Positions 1 through 7,546 of a stretch of DNA of 64,000 nt are shown here, piece by piece. Under the pieces are notes generated by a model. The model made no database searches. It saw only the letters and a program-made list of their open reading frames with translations, and was not told the DNA's origin. The stretch comes from Agrobacterium vitis (lineage in GTDB: Bacteria; Pseudomonadota; Alphaproteobacteria; Rhizobiales; Rhizobiaceae). Both the position numbers and the translations under genes were made by a program. The stretch lies in the NCBI RefSeq assembly GCF_013426735.1, contig NZ_AP023277.1:24753-88752 (forward strand), in the 5' to 3' direction. Position 1 is the first letter of the stretch. The number at the start of each line of letters is the position of its first letter.

Positions 1-415
1 TCGTCTTACTGATCGTCCTGAGTGCCTCGACTATATGGGCCGGTGTCGCCGTGGTGTCTGCATTCCGCTTCCACATTGAGGCTACACCGTCTTCGATCCT
101 TACGTTTGTTACGAGTAGGTATCGATCACAAAAAAGTCCGGTATCACGATACTGCTGCATCCAAATTTGAAGGGTTCGCCAGAGCGCCGTGCTCCGATCC
201 CCTAGCAAATCGGTTCGATTCTTAACACTGTTCTTATCCTGCTCTTGAACAACTGGTAGGCCATTTTTGAGCTGTGCAACGTCGTCGAAACGCTCGACCG
301 CAATTGTCACGTCATGATCTGCTTGGCTCAGGTGGAACAAGGCCCGTTCAAGCTGCAGGAGATAGCCCGACGCTTGCGGTGCTGCGGTATGATCTGTTCT
401 CGGAGCTAGACCCAC
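1..415 (-). CDS. Partial effector-like protein (N-terminal part only, runs off left edge)
   Basis: A frame open from a GTG at 415 (preceded by GGGGAAAA) down to base 1 without a stop gives about 138 residues. It has the look of real protein: GYLLQLERAL near residue 17, VAVERFDDVA, EQDKNS, then DRSTALWRTLQIW. This order (a short helix, an E-containing strand with DD, a strand ending in K, then a W-rich helix) recalls the N-terminal domains of DUF4297/ABC-three-component type effectors, many of which have a restriction-nuclease-like fold; I cannot confirm the family. It follows the kinase gene at 609-1679 on the same strand after about 190 bp, so it may be the output protein of the kinase/phosphatase cluster. 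Family call is inference; that it is coding is fairly secure. Confidence 0.55.
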   Translation of the reverse strand, partial: MGLAPRTDHTAAPQASGYLLQLERALFHLSQADHDVTIAVERFDDVAQLKNGLPVVQEQDKNSVKNRTDLLGDRSTALWRTLQIWMQQYRDTGLFCDRYLLVTNVRIEDGVASMWKRNADTTATPAHIVEALRTISKT

Positions 416-608
416 CTTTTCCCCACATCGTCTCGGATCGACTAAGTATGATGAAAGCAACTTTGTTATTCAAATACTTATGTCTTGGTTTCCGGCACCA
501 AACCCCAATTTTCACAACAAAAGCGGCGTTGGTTTCCTCGTCTCTTGTTTTTTGGCCGATCACAGAGATGTAACCATTGCCGTGTCGGTGAATCGGCAAT
601 GTATGTAG

Positions 609-1679
609 TCAGTCTATTACAACAATCGGGTGGCCACGATACCGTGGGGAGCCAGGAAACTTCGAATAACAAACTCTGCTGTTGGTTCGCACCGAGGGAC
701 GCCTTTCTCCATAAACGCTCTCCATACTAAAAAAGACCGGGGCACCCCCTTCGTCGATAAAGCCACTGTATCCATTCTGGATAAGATTGTTTATTTCCCC
801 CTCGCTTCGATGGACATTGATGTAGCAGACGCCTGAAATCTGTTGGACGAGATCGTCTGCGGTAGGGCGGTCGTCGGGTGCGTACGAGAGGCACGCTTCG
901 ACGATGGACTGCAGTTCCGAGGCAAGCGGCTGGTATTGAGCGTTACTTGTCATAAACGCTGGCCATGGGGCACGATTGCGTGTCTGCACATTGACGGCCG
1001 CCTGTAAATAGACGCCAAACGGGTAGATGCCCGTCATAATTTTGAACATCATCGCTCCAAGCGACCAGATGTCCGCTTCAGGTCCGGGATGATCGCCGGG
1101 AGCGCGAAACATCATCTCAGGCGCCATGAACGGCAGAGCCCCCCTAATTGTGCCAGATGTTGATCGGGTGAGATCACCATCTTTGGCAGCGTCAGCAAAG
1201 ACCTCTGCGGTAAGCGTGGCGATCCCGAAGTCAGTGATCTTTAAGTGGTGAAGGTTAACCCCGGGCTCTGCAATTACATTACTCGGCTTAAGATCTCGAT
1301 GCACCACGCCCGCGTGATGCGATGCTGCTACACCCTTCGACAAATGATGAAAGACTCTTGCAGAAAGGTGTGGGTCTACTGCGCCGAAACGAGCTAACTT
1401 ACTATCCAGTGTTTCTCCTGGAACATATTCCTCAATAAGATACAGCCTCTCATCTTCTTCGATATAGTCGAGCGTTTTTGCGACATTGTGGTGGTTCACT
1501 TTGGCGGCAATAATGGCGCTTTGGGAAAAGCGCTTGTTTTGCTGCCCGGGCTGCGGCGTCTTGAGCGCAACATCGACGCCTAACAACTGGTCCTCGGCAA
1601 GGTATACATCCTGCATCCCGCCACTGCCGATCGTCCCTTTAATGCGGTATCGATTCGATATTACCTGATCTACTCTCAT
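609..1679 (-). CDS. Eukaryote-like Ser/Thr protein kinase with C-terminal OB/cold-shock-like region
   Basis: A 356-residue protein with a complete Hanks kinase domain: Gly loop at 18-21, VALK lysine K40, HRDLKPSN with H127-D129, DFG at 150-152 and APE at 186-188. It should transfer phosphate from ATP to Ser/Thr. No membrane segment follows, so it is cytoplasmic. Residues about 292-354 (GEI, GFI, GG, VFF, then a basic V/I-rich end) follow the spacing of a cold-shock OB fold, which would be an unusual fusion; this is inference. Start chosen at ATG 1679 because it overlaps the TGA of the upstream kinase as ATGA; a longer frame reaches 1757 but has no good start. Forms an operon with the kinase and PP2C upstream. 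Confidence 0.88.
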   Translation of the reverse strand: MRVDQVISNRYRIKGTIGSGGMQDVYLAEDQLLGVDVALKTPQPGQQNKRFSQSAIIAAKVNHHNVAKTLDYIEEDERLYLIEEYVPGETLDSKLARFGAVDPHLSARVFHHLSKGVAASHHAGVVHRDLKPSNVIAEPGVNLHHLKITDFGIATLTAEVFADAAKDGDLTRSTSGTIRGALPFMAPEMMFRAPGDHPGPEADIWSLGAMMFKIMTGIYPFGVYLQAAVNVQTRNRAPWPAFMTSNAQYQPLASELQSIVEACLSYAPDDRPTADDLVQQISGVCYINVHRSEGEINNLIQNGYSGFIDEGGAPVFFSMESVYGERRPSVRTNSRVCYSKFPGSPRYRGHPIVVID

Positions 1680-2725
1680 GACATGACCTCTGGATGCGAC
1701 ACATCGAATGTAACAAATCTCCGGTTCGAACCAACCCCGAAGGTTATCACGCAGCATCCCGGCATAGAGGAGCCGGAATTCGCAACTCCGTTGTTGATGA
1801 AAACGTTACCGCTCACAGAAACAATCACGAAATCGTAGCCGTTGTATTCGATTGCTATAGCACCGACCGTGCCTGCGTTGAGTGATATCTTCCGCCGCTT
1901 ATTGTCCAGCTGGTGTATCTTTCCGTCCATGACGACGAGCGCGCGGTGTGCGTTTGCAAGCAATCTGCGTTCAATTATCCTTTGAACTGCGACCATTGTC
2001 GGGCGTTTCGCCGAGACATGATCGAGACAAGCAACGAGCGTCGCCATTATCTCATTCGGGACCGTCGGGAATGCGCCCATCAGGGCAGGAACAGACACTG
2101 GCCTTGGTGGTATTCCGGCCAGCTCAGCCGGAACACGTTGGTTTAAGAGGGCCAGCGCCGTCACGCCGAAAGCATAGACATCAATCGAATTGTTGAAGCT
2201 TACTGTGTCGCTGCCCCAGAGTTCTGGTGCCATAAACACGGGGGTTCCAACTACTCCACGTGTTCGAGCATCGTCGCGAGATCGGGCAAGTCCAAAATCA
2301 ATGATCTTGACCACGCCTTCGCTGTCTAGGCGGATGTTGTTCGGCTTGATGTCTCGATGAATCACCCCCGCATCATGAATATCCTTCAGTCCGCAAGCAA
2401 TTTGCCATATGACGCCAAGGTAGTTGCGATCCGGGGCAAATGCGCCGATAGCAAGATTAGCGCCAGCTATATATTCCAACACAATTGCTTTTTGTGGCCG
2501 TTGAGGGGTTCCGACATCCACGATATCGTGAAGCTGAACCACGTGCTTAGAGCGGACTTTGGCTAAGGCCTTCTGTTCATCGAGCAAGCGCCTCTCATCT
2601 ATACCCAGCTGAAGTCGCTTTACGACCACCTGCCGCTTTAGGTGGAGGTCTGTGCATTCAAGAATTTCGCCCATTCCTCCAGCGTCAGAATTACCAGTGG
2701 GCTGATATCTATTCGCGATTATCAC
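1676..2725 (-). CDS. Eukaryote-like Ser/Thr protein kinase with C-terminal beta-rich (FHA-like?) domain
   Basis: A 349-residue kinase: VVVK lysine K36, HRDIKPNN with H123-D125, DFG at 143-145, APE at 166-168. All catalytic motifs are intact. The last ~95 residues are beta-rich and end with a pattern NNG..SG..PG..VITFG..RFVTF resembling the end of an FHA phosphothreonine-binding domain, but the usual GR and SxxH core is not evident, so that label is tentative. GTG 2725 was chosen as start because GGGAGAGG lies just upstream; it overlaps the PP2C gene by 17 bp. It overlaps the next kinase by ATGA. Two kinases under one phosphatase suggest a relay or a pair sensing different inputs. Confidence 0.87.
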   Translation of the reverse strand: MIIANRYQPTGNSDAGGMGEILECTDLHLKRQVVVKRLQLGIDERRLLDEQKALAKVRSKHVVQLHDIVDVGTPQRPQKAIVLEYIAGANLAIGAFAPDRNYLGVIWQIACGLKDIHDAGVIHRDIKPNNIRLDSEGVVKIIDFGLARSRDDARTRGVVGTPVFMAPELWGSDTVSFNNSIDVYAFGVTALALLNQRVPAELAGIPPRPVSVPALMGAFPTVPNEIMATLVACLDHVSAKRPTMVAVQRIIERRLLANAHRALVVMDGKIHQLDNKRRKISLNAGTVGAIAIEYNGYDFVIVSVSGNVFINNGVANSGSSMPGCCVITFGVGSNRRFVTFDVSHPEVMS

Positions 2726-3782
2726 CGGTGTCCTCTCCCGAATTCCCCTCAATTTTTATCTCGAGCTGAATGTCCTCTTTCGCAATGCTCTCTTTCTTCT
2801 TGCCCTTGTTATTGTTTTTACCCTTGTTGCCTGCGGGCCGGCTACCGCGTGAGGGTGCGTGTGGGCTTCCCGCGGTCTTATCCACATCCTCAATGCGGTC
2901 GCGGGTTGGCAGGGTCGCCTGAGAGGAGAGTCTTGGCGCGGCAGGACTCGCCGACTCCAGACTAAAACAGAGGCTGCCATTTGGATCCCACACTTGCAGT
3001 AGGTCTTGCGGAACTGCGGGGCTTGCCGAAGCTAACATTGAGAGGTCAACGAAGGCGCTAGAGGCATTGTCAGGCCCGCCGCACCAGCGCGCTAGTGCGG
3101 AAAGCCGCTCTGCGGCGCTTCTAACAGTGGGCGAGTTAGCCAACACCGTTTGCAGCGTTAGCGTTTCAACAAAATGTATGCCGTCGCTCGTAATCGCGAG
3201 ATTTTTTGATCCACTAGGAATCTCACTTATGAACGGCTGCATTTCGGGCCCCATCCCAATGAATTGGAGAAGTTCCCGCCCGTGTCCACCAACTGCTTCT
3301 GCTAAGGAGTCATCTTTCGTGAGCCGTTCGACGCGCGTGTTGGGGCCGAAGCTGTAAACTCTGCTGTCGCCTACATGAGCGACGAATGCAGCGCCACCGC
3401 CACCCAAAACTACAGCAGACAGCGTCGCACCACCCTTGCCGCCCGCGAATTTGAATACCGATTCATTGGCGGCGGATACTGCTTGATGAATTTTTTGCTG
3501 GATAGGGCCGTGATGCGTCGCAAGGGTGACAAGGAAATTGGTCATGGCGAGCGTGGCGCATTTGGCACCTTCGCGCATGCCACCCATACCATCGACCACG
3601 GCTGCTACGAGGAGCCGATTGCCATTGGTCCCTTCCATTGATAGGGCAGCCACCCGGTCTTGGTTTTCACTACGCTGTAGCCCGACATCTGTGGTCAGCA
3701 CGACGGCAGGCAAGTCGAAAGCCTGACTGATGGCGCGATCAGGCACGTTTCGAGACAGCCATGTTTCTAACTTCTGCCGCAA
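2709..3782 (-). CDS. PP2C-family Ser/Thr protein phosphatase
   Basis: A soluble metal-dependent phosphatase of 357 residues. The PP2C motifs are in order: RSENQD near the N terminus, VVDGMGG, GDSRVYSF, ITSDGIHF and GGPDNAS, giving the acidic residues that bind two Mn/Mg ions. A low-complexity Lys/Asn-rich stretch and an acidic tail follow the domain (about 300-357). TTG 3782 is preferred because AGGAGG lies at the right distance; the frame is open to 3812. As first gene of the minus-strand unit it would counteract the two downstream kinases. Similar phosphatase/kinase pairs occur in TerY-P and type VI secretion clusters, but no TerY or secretion gene is visible here. Confidence 0.9.
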   Translation of the reverse strand: MRQKLETWLSRNVPDRAISQAFDLPAVVLTTDVGLQRSENQDRVAALSMEGTNGNRLLVAAVVDGMGGMREGAKCATLAMTNFLVTLATHHGPIQQKIHQAVSAANESVFKFAGGKGGATLSAVVLGGGGAAFVAHVGDSRVYSFGPNTRVERLTKDDSLAEAVGGHGRELLQFIGMGPEMQPFISEIPSGSKNLAITSDGIHFVETLTLQTVLANSPTVRSAAERLSALARWCGGPDNASSAFVDLSMLASASPAVPQDLLQVWDPNGSLCFSLESASPAAPRLSSQATLPTRDRIEDVDKTAGSPHAPSRGSRPAGNKGKNNNKGKKKESIAKEDIQLEIKIEGNSGEDTGDNRE

Positions 3783-4171
3783 ATCCACCTCCTGATTTTG
3801 CTCGCCCCCCAAACTCGGCCCAACCGCTTAGTCACGCTCGTTCCGAATGTTTCACAACTACCTGTCCGTTGCTGCTCAACGCGCAACGTTAAAGCGTTGG
3901 TCGCTGTGGACAAGGCCAATCTAGCAATTTTATCAAGTTATTAACGTTTGTAGCTCGTCCACGGAACGAGGAAGGTATCGGAAAGTAGGTTCGGGTGGAA
4001 CTGCGCAGAGATGACGTTGGGCATTCTTTCTCAATGATGCAGCCATTTCAGCAGGCTTACACCCACTGTCGGCGCGTTTATTGCTTTTTTTGCTCAGTGA
4101 CGGGTCTGTTAGATGTTATTTACGACTTCACTCACCAGTGCATTGCCCCCAAACTAATTTGAAAAGGAGCT
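3783..4171. other. Intergenic region upstream of the phosphatase-kinase unit
   Basis: About 390 bp with no convincing gene on either strand. It should hold the promoter of the phosphatase-kinase unit (minus strand). A CAACGC/GCGTTG inverted repeat lies at 3877-3899. The stretch from 3900 to 4120 is AT-richer than the neighbours. No regulator site could be named. Confidence 0.4.
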
Positions 4172-4645
4172 TCACTTCTCCGACCGGTCCTCCGGAGTCA
4201 TCCGTGCGACAATGCCGATCAAGTTTCTCACAGCCTCGTGTGGTAGACCACGGGTAAGGTGCGACAGCTCGAGGTGATCTTTTGCCTCTTCCGGCGTTCG
4301 CCCATAAAGATGAGGGGCGACTGCAAAGAGCATATCGATCGGCTGAAAGCCCAGGAGCTCGCACAGGTGGATCATCCGTGTGACTGTCATCCTTGAAAAC
4401 GCGCGTTCGTAGCGACCGTATACGGCTGTCGAGAGACCGACGATTGAGGCGAAGTCCGCCCTGGTCAGCTTTTCGTCTTCGCGAGCCTTGCGCAGGAACG
4501 CGGCAAGTCTCTCGTCCATTTCCTTGAAACTCACAATGCCTTCGAAGCCTGGGCGGCGGTAAAGCGGCCGGTCTACTTCGTCGTCAGTGGTCTCAACGAG
4601 GCCCTTCGAACTCTTGTATTTGATTAGGTCTCGCGTTTCCGACAT
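4172..4645 (-). CDS. XRE-family transcriptional regulator, TrbR-like
   Basis: A 157-residue DNA-binding protein. Residues about 43-100 carry a Cro/CI-type helix-turn-helix (LTRADFASIVGLSTAVYGRY) followed by TVTRMIHLCELLG. It is clearly homologous to the protein at 57624-58100: both have YR(R/K)P, VYxRYE, SR(M/L)TV and IHLCE in the same spacing. XRE proteins of this sort (TrbR) repress conjugation in rhizobial plasmids, as I recall; that role fits its place beside the transfer genes. Start at ATG 4645 rather than TTG 4660. Motifs upstream (4728-4752) recur ahead of virB1, suggesting self-control and control of virB. Confidence 0.75.
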   Translation of the reverse strand: MSETRDLIKYKSSKGLVETTDDEVDRPLYRRPGFEGIVSFKEMDERLAAFLRKAREDEKLTRADFASIVGLSTAVYGRYERAFSRMTVTRMIHLCELLGFQPIDMLFAVAPHLYGRTPEEAKDHLELSHLTRGLPHEAVRNLIGIVARMTPEDRSEK

Positions 4646-4727
4646 CACCCTCAGCCTCAATCCGCTTTTCGAGCGGTATTATGTACCAAGCTGAACCAAC
4701 ATGGCACCAGTCTGTTCCTATGAATCA

Positions 4728-4752
4728 CCAAACGGTGTTTCTACCAATTTGG
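4728..4752. promoter_or_regulatory. Candidate operator ahead of the XRE gene
   Basis: CCAAACGGTGTT (4728-4739, containing the dyad AAAC-GGT-GTTT) is followed by TACCAATTTGG (4742-4752). The first word recurs exactly at 23368-23379 and the second, as TACCGATTTGG, at 23420-23430, both ahead of virB1; TACCGAATTGG lies at 58140-58150 ahead of the second XRE gene. All are in the same orientation to the gene they precede. Binding by the XRE proteins is inference. Confidence 0.45.
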
Positions 4753-4780
4753 GGGTAAGGTGTACAATCGGCGGCAAGTT

Positions 4781-4809
4781 GCAAACTTAGCCAAATTGGC
4801 AAACTTAGC
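4781..4809. repeat. Short direct repeat GCAAACTTAGC
   Basis: The 11-bp word GCAAACTTAGC occurs at 4781-4791 and 4799-4809, 18 bp apart start to start, around the near-palindrome GCCAAATTGGC (4790-4800). It sits between the XRE gene and the membrane-protein gene at 4867-5262. The spacing suggests a regulatory site, but no binding protein is known. Confidence 0.4.
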
Positions 4810-4866
4810 TTTGATATGATTACCGCTTCGACAAGCGGAATATAGCGTGTTTTCAAGAAAATCCAG

Positions 4867-5262
4867 CTATTTGGTTCTGAGAGAAACTAGAGCTAAATCC
4901 TCATCTTTCCGCTCGAAGACCCCTTCCAAGTGGGTATCTTCTTTGATCCAACCGAGTTTCGCAGTCATCTCACATGCGATGGCGTTTCGAGCTAAACGAA
5001 TGCAGCGATCAACGTGAACTGACGATTGGGGGCCGTAGTTTTCTATATCCCATTTGGATAGCATAAACAGTTGCACCTTGGCCGCTTGGTCAGTCGGCCA
5101 GTCGCCCTTATCGGTTACATCTGTCCCATTCACTGTTCGCGCCAAAATGGAATGTTTAAGGCCGGGTAGGTCTATACCGACCATTGCCGCTTGTGGCGCG
5201 AGCACAACTCCGAGCACTCCGCCCAAGGCAACACCAATCAGGAATTTTGGATCGAGGATCAA
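4867..5262 (-). CDS. Hypothetical protein with N-terminal membrane segment
   Basis: A 131-residue protein of unknown family. Residues 8-29 (IGVALGGVLGVVLAP...) form one hydrophobic segment, so it is probably an anchored or exported protein with a C-terminal domain holding two Cys (CIRL, ACEM). It starts at TTG 5262, overlapping the TGA of the virC2-like gene as TTGA, so it is translationally coupled to virC2 and virC1 and is probably the third gene of that unit. No function can be named; the context suggests DNA processing or plasmid transfer. Confidence 0.6.
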   Translation of the reverse strand: MILDPKFLIGVALGGVLGVVLAPQAAMVGIDLPGLKHSILARTVNGTDVTDKGDWPTDQAAKVQLFMLSKWDIENYGPQSSVHVDRCIRLARNAIACEMTAKLGWIKEDTHLEGVFERKDEDLALVSLRTK

Positions 5263-5738
5263 TACCCGTTGTCCCGTAAGTATTGGTCTATGGCCGTTTT
5301 GATGATGACCGTCATTTTTATTTCATTCTCAACAGCGGCGCGGGCAAGGCGCTGCTTTGTGTCGAAGTCCAAGGGGCAGTTCACGAAGTGCTTGCTTTCC
5401 CTCGCCTTTGTCTGCTTCAGGTCCTGCAGGCGGACACGCGATGCCTCCTGACGGAGTGCCCGCGTCGTGGTGCGCTCCCGGCGGACCTCCTCATCGGGCG
5501 AAATTAAATTTCCGGCGCGTTGTTCCGGCGGCGGCTTCGTCTCTGCTCGATCAGGGGCAGCGTTGGTTTCTCGGCCTACCGGGACGGTGTTAATGGGAAC
5601 GTCTTTTAACGGAGGCTCGGGTGGGACCGGCGCGTTCTGTGGGGCTTGTAGGGGCATAACCTGAGCGGCTGGTAACTCCTGACGCGGCTTGCGAGGAGCC
5701 ACCGCGAAATCTGTAACGCTTGTATCGCGTTTCACCAT
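5259..5738 (-). CDS. VirC2-like ribbon-helix-helix DNA-binding protein
   Basis: A 159-residue protein with a long Pro/Ala-rich disordered N-terminal half and a conserved C-terminal half (HFVNCPLDFDTKQRLARAA...IIKTAIDQYL) that reads as a ribbon-helix-helix fold: one strand then two helices. It follows the ParA/VirC1-like gene directly; in Agrobacterium VirC2 is an RHH protein of similar size that works with VirC1 at the T-DNA border/overdrive. ATG 5738 has AAGGAG 8 bp upstream; the frame is open to 5795. It probably binds near the origin of transfer at about 7050. Assignment rests on order, size and fold, not on close sequence match. Confidence 0.6.
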   Translation of the reverse strand: MVKRDTSVTDFAVAPRKPRQELPAAQVMPLQAPQNAPVPPEPPLKDVPINTVPVGRETNAAPDRAETKPPPEQRAGNLISPDEEVRRERTTTRALRQEASRVRLQDLKQTKARESKHFVNCPLDFDTKQRLARAAVENEIKMTVIIKTAIDQYLRDNGY

Positions 5739-5742
5739 TGCA

Positions 5743-6444
5743 TTAACTCCTTGCGTTGGTCTGCAGGAAGCCTTCGACTTCCTGCTTAAGGGCAAGAACC
5801 TCTGCCCTGGCCTTTTTTACGGGTCCCGTCAGCTCGAGCATCTGGAGGGTGCCATAGCCAGTTCGTATCTCTCGATAGGGATTGCGTTCGACAAGTTCAG
5901 TTTCGAGCAGATGCGAATTGTAGCCGCCCGAGCGAAGGTTGGCGACGAACGGGCGGATCAATCGATATTCCTCGAGGGCGCGGTTCGGCATGCTTATCCG
6001 CGTCCGGTAAATGAGGTGGGGAATGTCTCGGCCTACCCGATCACTCATTTCCGCCACGTCGTTTGCGGCTTGCCCTGCGGCAAGAATCTCGTCCTGCGAT
6101 GGCTGGACCGGCGTAACCACAACATGGGAGCCCGCGATGATCGTATCCCTCGTGACGGTGTCTTGACCGGGGGAGTCCATGATCACCACATCATATTTTT
6201 CGGCGTCCCGGTTGAGTATATGCCGAATACCAGCGTCCTGGGCTGCCGTAACAAGAGTTATGCCGTCTGGCTGGTAGTCCTTATCAATCGACCGCTGGAA
6301 CCACGTCGAGAGATTCTGCCTACCGTCTGCATCAATGAGGAGGACAGTCTTGCCTTCCAGAGCAAATTCTCCGGCCAGCAGGATGACAGCAGTCGTTTTT
6401 CCTGCGCCGCCTTTGCCGCTCACTGCGGACATACAAATCGCCAT
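5743..6444 (-). CDS. virC1: VirC1-like ParA/MinD-family ATPase
   Basis: A 233-residue P-loop ATPase. A deviant Walker A (SGKGGAGKTTA) lies at residues 9-19, followed by LIDADGRQNLSTW and VIMDSPG (Walker B region). Length is close to VirC1 (231), and TRISMPNRALEEYR matches the arrangement seen in VirC1. VirC1 gathers relaxosome components and the coupling protein at the cell pole. ATG 6444 is preferred (AAAGGGA upstream); the frame is open to 6615. It lies divergent from the virD1/relaxase genes with the transfer origin between them, as virC and virD are divergent on Ti plasmids. A partition ParA is the alternative, but no ParB is seen. Confidence 0.75.
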   Translation of the reverse strand: MAICMSAVSGKGGAGKTTAVILLAGEFALEGKTVLLIDADGRQNLSTWFQRSIDKDYQPDGITLVTAAQDAGIRHILNRDAEKYDVVIMDSPGQDTVTRDTIIAGSHVVVTPVQPSQDEILAAGQAANDVAEMSDRVGRDIPHLIYRTRISMPNRALEEYRLIRPFVANLRSGGYNSHLLETELVERNPYREIRTGYGTLQMLELTGPVKKARAEVLALKQEVEGFLQTNARS

Positions 6445-6618
6445 AGCTATCCCTTTGTCTTCCCGAAGAGAATGGTGGCCTTGAGCCTCGAAGAAGTCGG
6501 AGCACCCCTTCTGTCTCGCGTTCTTTTGAATGAGCCCAGGCAACACGCACGGTTGTTGTGATCTAAACAACGGCAGTGAAACACGGTGCTTTCTTACAAC
6601 GGATAAGTGAACCACGAA

Positions 6619-6662
6619 CCTATTATGGAAAAATAGGGTGCTGACGTGCAGTTCGTCAACAC
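6619..6662. repeat. Small inverted repeats between virC1 and the transfer origin
   Basis: Two hairpin-forming repeats lie close together: CCTATT/AATAGG at 6619-6637, and GTGCTGACG/CGTCAACAC (one mismatch) at 6638-6662. They are in the virC1 promoter region. They may be relaxosome or regulator sites; no further evidence. Confidence 0.4.
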
Positions 6663-6770
6663 ACTTGTTGAGATTTGAACCACGCTACATCCACATGACA
6701 TGCGATAGCGCAGTGCCTTTGACGCACGACTTACTCATGTTGCGAGAGGTATGGAAAAGGCCAACTGGGC

Positions 6771-6794
6771 AACCACACGACCTATCGTGTGGTT
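6771..6794. repeat. 9-bp inverted repeat
   Basis: AACCACACG (6771-6779) and CGTGTGGTT (6786-6794) form a perfect 9-bp stem with a 6-base loop, followed by TTCTCGTG on the plus strand. It lies in the virC1/mobC intergenic region. It could be a protein-binding site of the relaxosome or a weak terminator. Confidence 0.5.
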
Positions 6795-6848
6795 TTCTCG
6801 TGTGACCTGTTGGATTGGTGAACCCCGGAGCCGCGTGAAGGCCGACTT

Positions 6849-6913
6849 TGGCAGCCGTACTCAGCCGCAAGGGCGTAGAGCGAAGCGTCCCTTGCGGCTG
6901 AGTACGGCTGCCA
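6849..6913. repeat. 25-bp perfect inverted repeat with 15-base loop
   Basis: Left arm 6849-6873 and right arm 6889-6913 are exact reverse complements, giving a 25-bp stem (core GTACTCAGCCGCAAGGG) with loop 6874-6888. It stands between two divergent genes, so it is not an ordinary terminator for either. Such a long perfect stem near a transfer origin may be an accessory oriT element, an incompatibility or iteron-like site, or the remains of a mobile repeat. Confidence 0.75.
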
Positions 6914-7047
6914 TACCAAGGGCTTCTTAGCGGTTTTGGCGGTGAACCCTGGTGAGCGTTTCAATGCTTTGAAGCCGATGCGTAAGCGTCGGAATCAGTG
7001 GGCGAGGAGATGGATTAAGGAGGTTGGTTTTGTTCGTAGTTTAAGGG

Positions 7048-7109
7048 TGGCAGGATACGAAAAAATGTTTTACATTTTGGTTGCTGCTATCGAGGGACTG
7101 GCCCTCGAT
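7048..7109 (-). other. oriT: Candidate origin of transfer (oriT) with nic site
   Basis: On the minus strand the sequence reads CGTATCCTGCC (plus TGGCAGGATACG at 7048-7059). TATCCTG|C is the nick consensus of the VirD2/IncP relaxase family, and TGGCAGGATA equals the core of Ti T-DNA borders. On its 5' side come a perfect 7-bp inverted repeat AAAATGT/ACATTTT (7062-7078, three-base loop) and a perfect 8-bp repeat ATCGAGGG/CCCTCGAT (7089-7109), the arrangement of hairpin then nic seen in IncP oriT. It ends 34 bp ahead of the mobC/virD1-like gene whose relaxase belongs to this family. The exact nick is inferred. Confidence 0.7.
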
Positions 7110-7142
7110 GCCTTCGCGTTGCTCTGGAAAGGCCTTCGGCTG

Positions 7143-7544
7143 ATGAGTGAAAACAGTTTGGTGACGTCTGCGACTAAGGCCCGTAAAGACCGGCTTGTAA
7201 ACGTGCGCTTGACGGATGCCGAACATGGAAAAATCGAGGAGGCAGCCAAAGCAGCTGATATGAGCGTGTCGGCATTTTTCCGTTCGCTTCTGCTTGAGGG
7301 CGCAGGCGTTCGGCCGATATTGACGCGTGATGACCGGCTTATCATGGCGGCTTTGCTGGAAGATATGCGCAAAATCGGCGTGAACTTGAACCAGGTCGCG
7401 CGAGCCTTGAACAGCGGTAAGGCCGTTCATCCGAGCGAACTGGATATAAATCTCGCCAACGTTCAGTCCATTCAGGCTGCTGTAATGCTTGAGCTTCGAT
7501 CGCTTTCAAGGCGTGCTGGCTATCAGCGGCGTGGGGAGGAATAG
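7143..7544 (+). CDS. VirD1/MobC-like relaxosome accessory protein
   Basis: A 133-residue protein with an N-terminal ribbon-helix-helix (VNVRLTDAEHGKIEEAAKAA, then MSVSAFFRSLLL) and a C-terminal MobC-like helical part containing IGVNLNQVARALNSG, the hallmark of MobC/VirD1 relaxosome proteins. These bind oriT and help the relaxase open and nick it. The frame is open from 6936, but that stretch runs through the oriT repeats; ATG 7143 gives the normal family length. The relaxase gene follows after 2 bp, so the two are co-translated. Confidence 0.85.
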   Translation: MSENSLVTSATKARKDRLVNVRLTDAEHGKIEEAAKAADMSVSAFFRSLLLEGAGVRPILTRDDRLIMAALLEDMRKIGVNLNQVARALNSGKAVHPSELDINLANVQSIQAAVMLELRSLSRRAGYQRRGEE

Positions 7545-7546
7545 CA

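Noticed and set aside
3..170. Plus-strand open frame at the left edge with a hydrophobic stretch
   Set aside because: It lies opposite the more convincing minus-strand gene (1-415), whose translation has better protein-like motifs and a ribosome site.
1..3782. Type VI secretion threonine-phosphorylation cluster or TerY-P system
   Set aside because: PP2C and kinases are present but no T6SS gene, TerY or Ter gene is visible in the window.
5743..6444. Plasmid partition ParA
   Set aside because: No ParB or centromere-like iterons nearby; gene order, length and the following RHH gene fit VirC1-VirC2 better.
5689..6561. Plus-strand open frame of 290 codons opposite virC1
   Set aside because: The minus strand has an intact P-loop ATPase and good ribosome sites.
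6936..7142. Upstream extension of the MobC/VirD1-like frame
   Set aside because: This stretch holds the candidate oriT repeats, and the family length fits a start at 7143.
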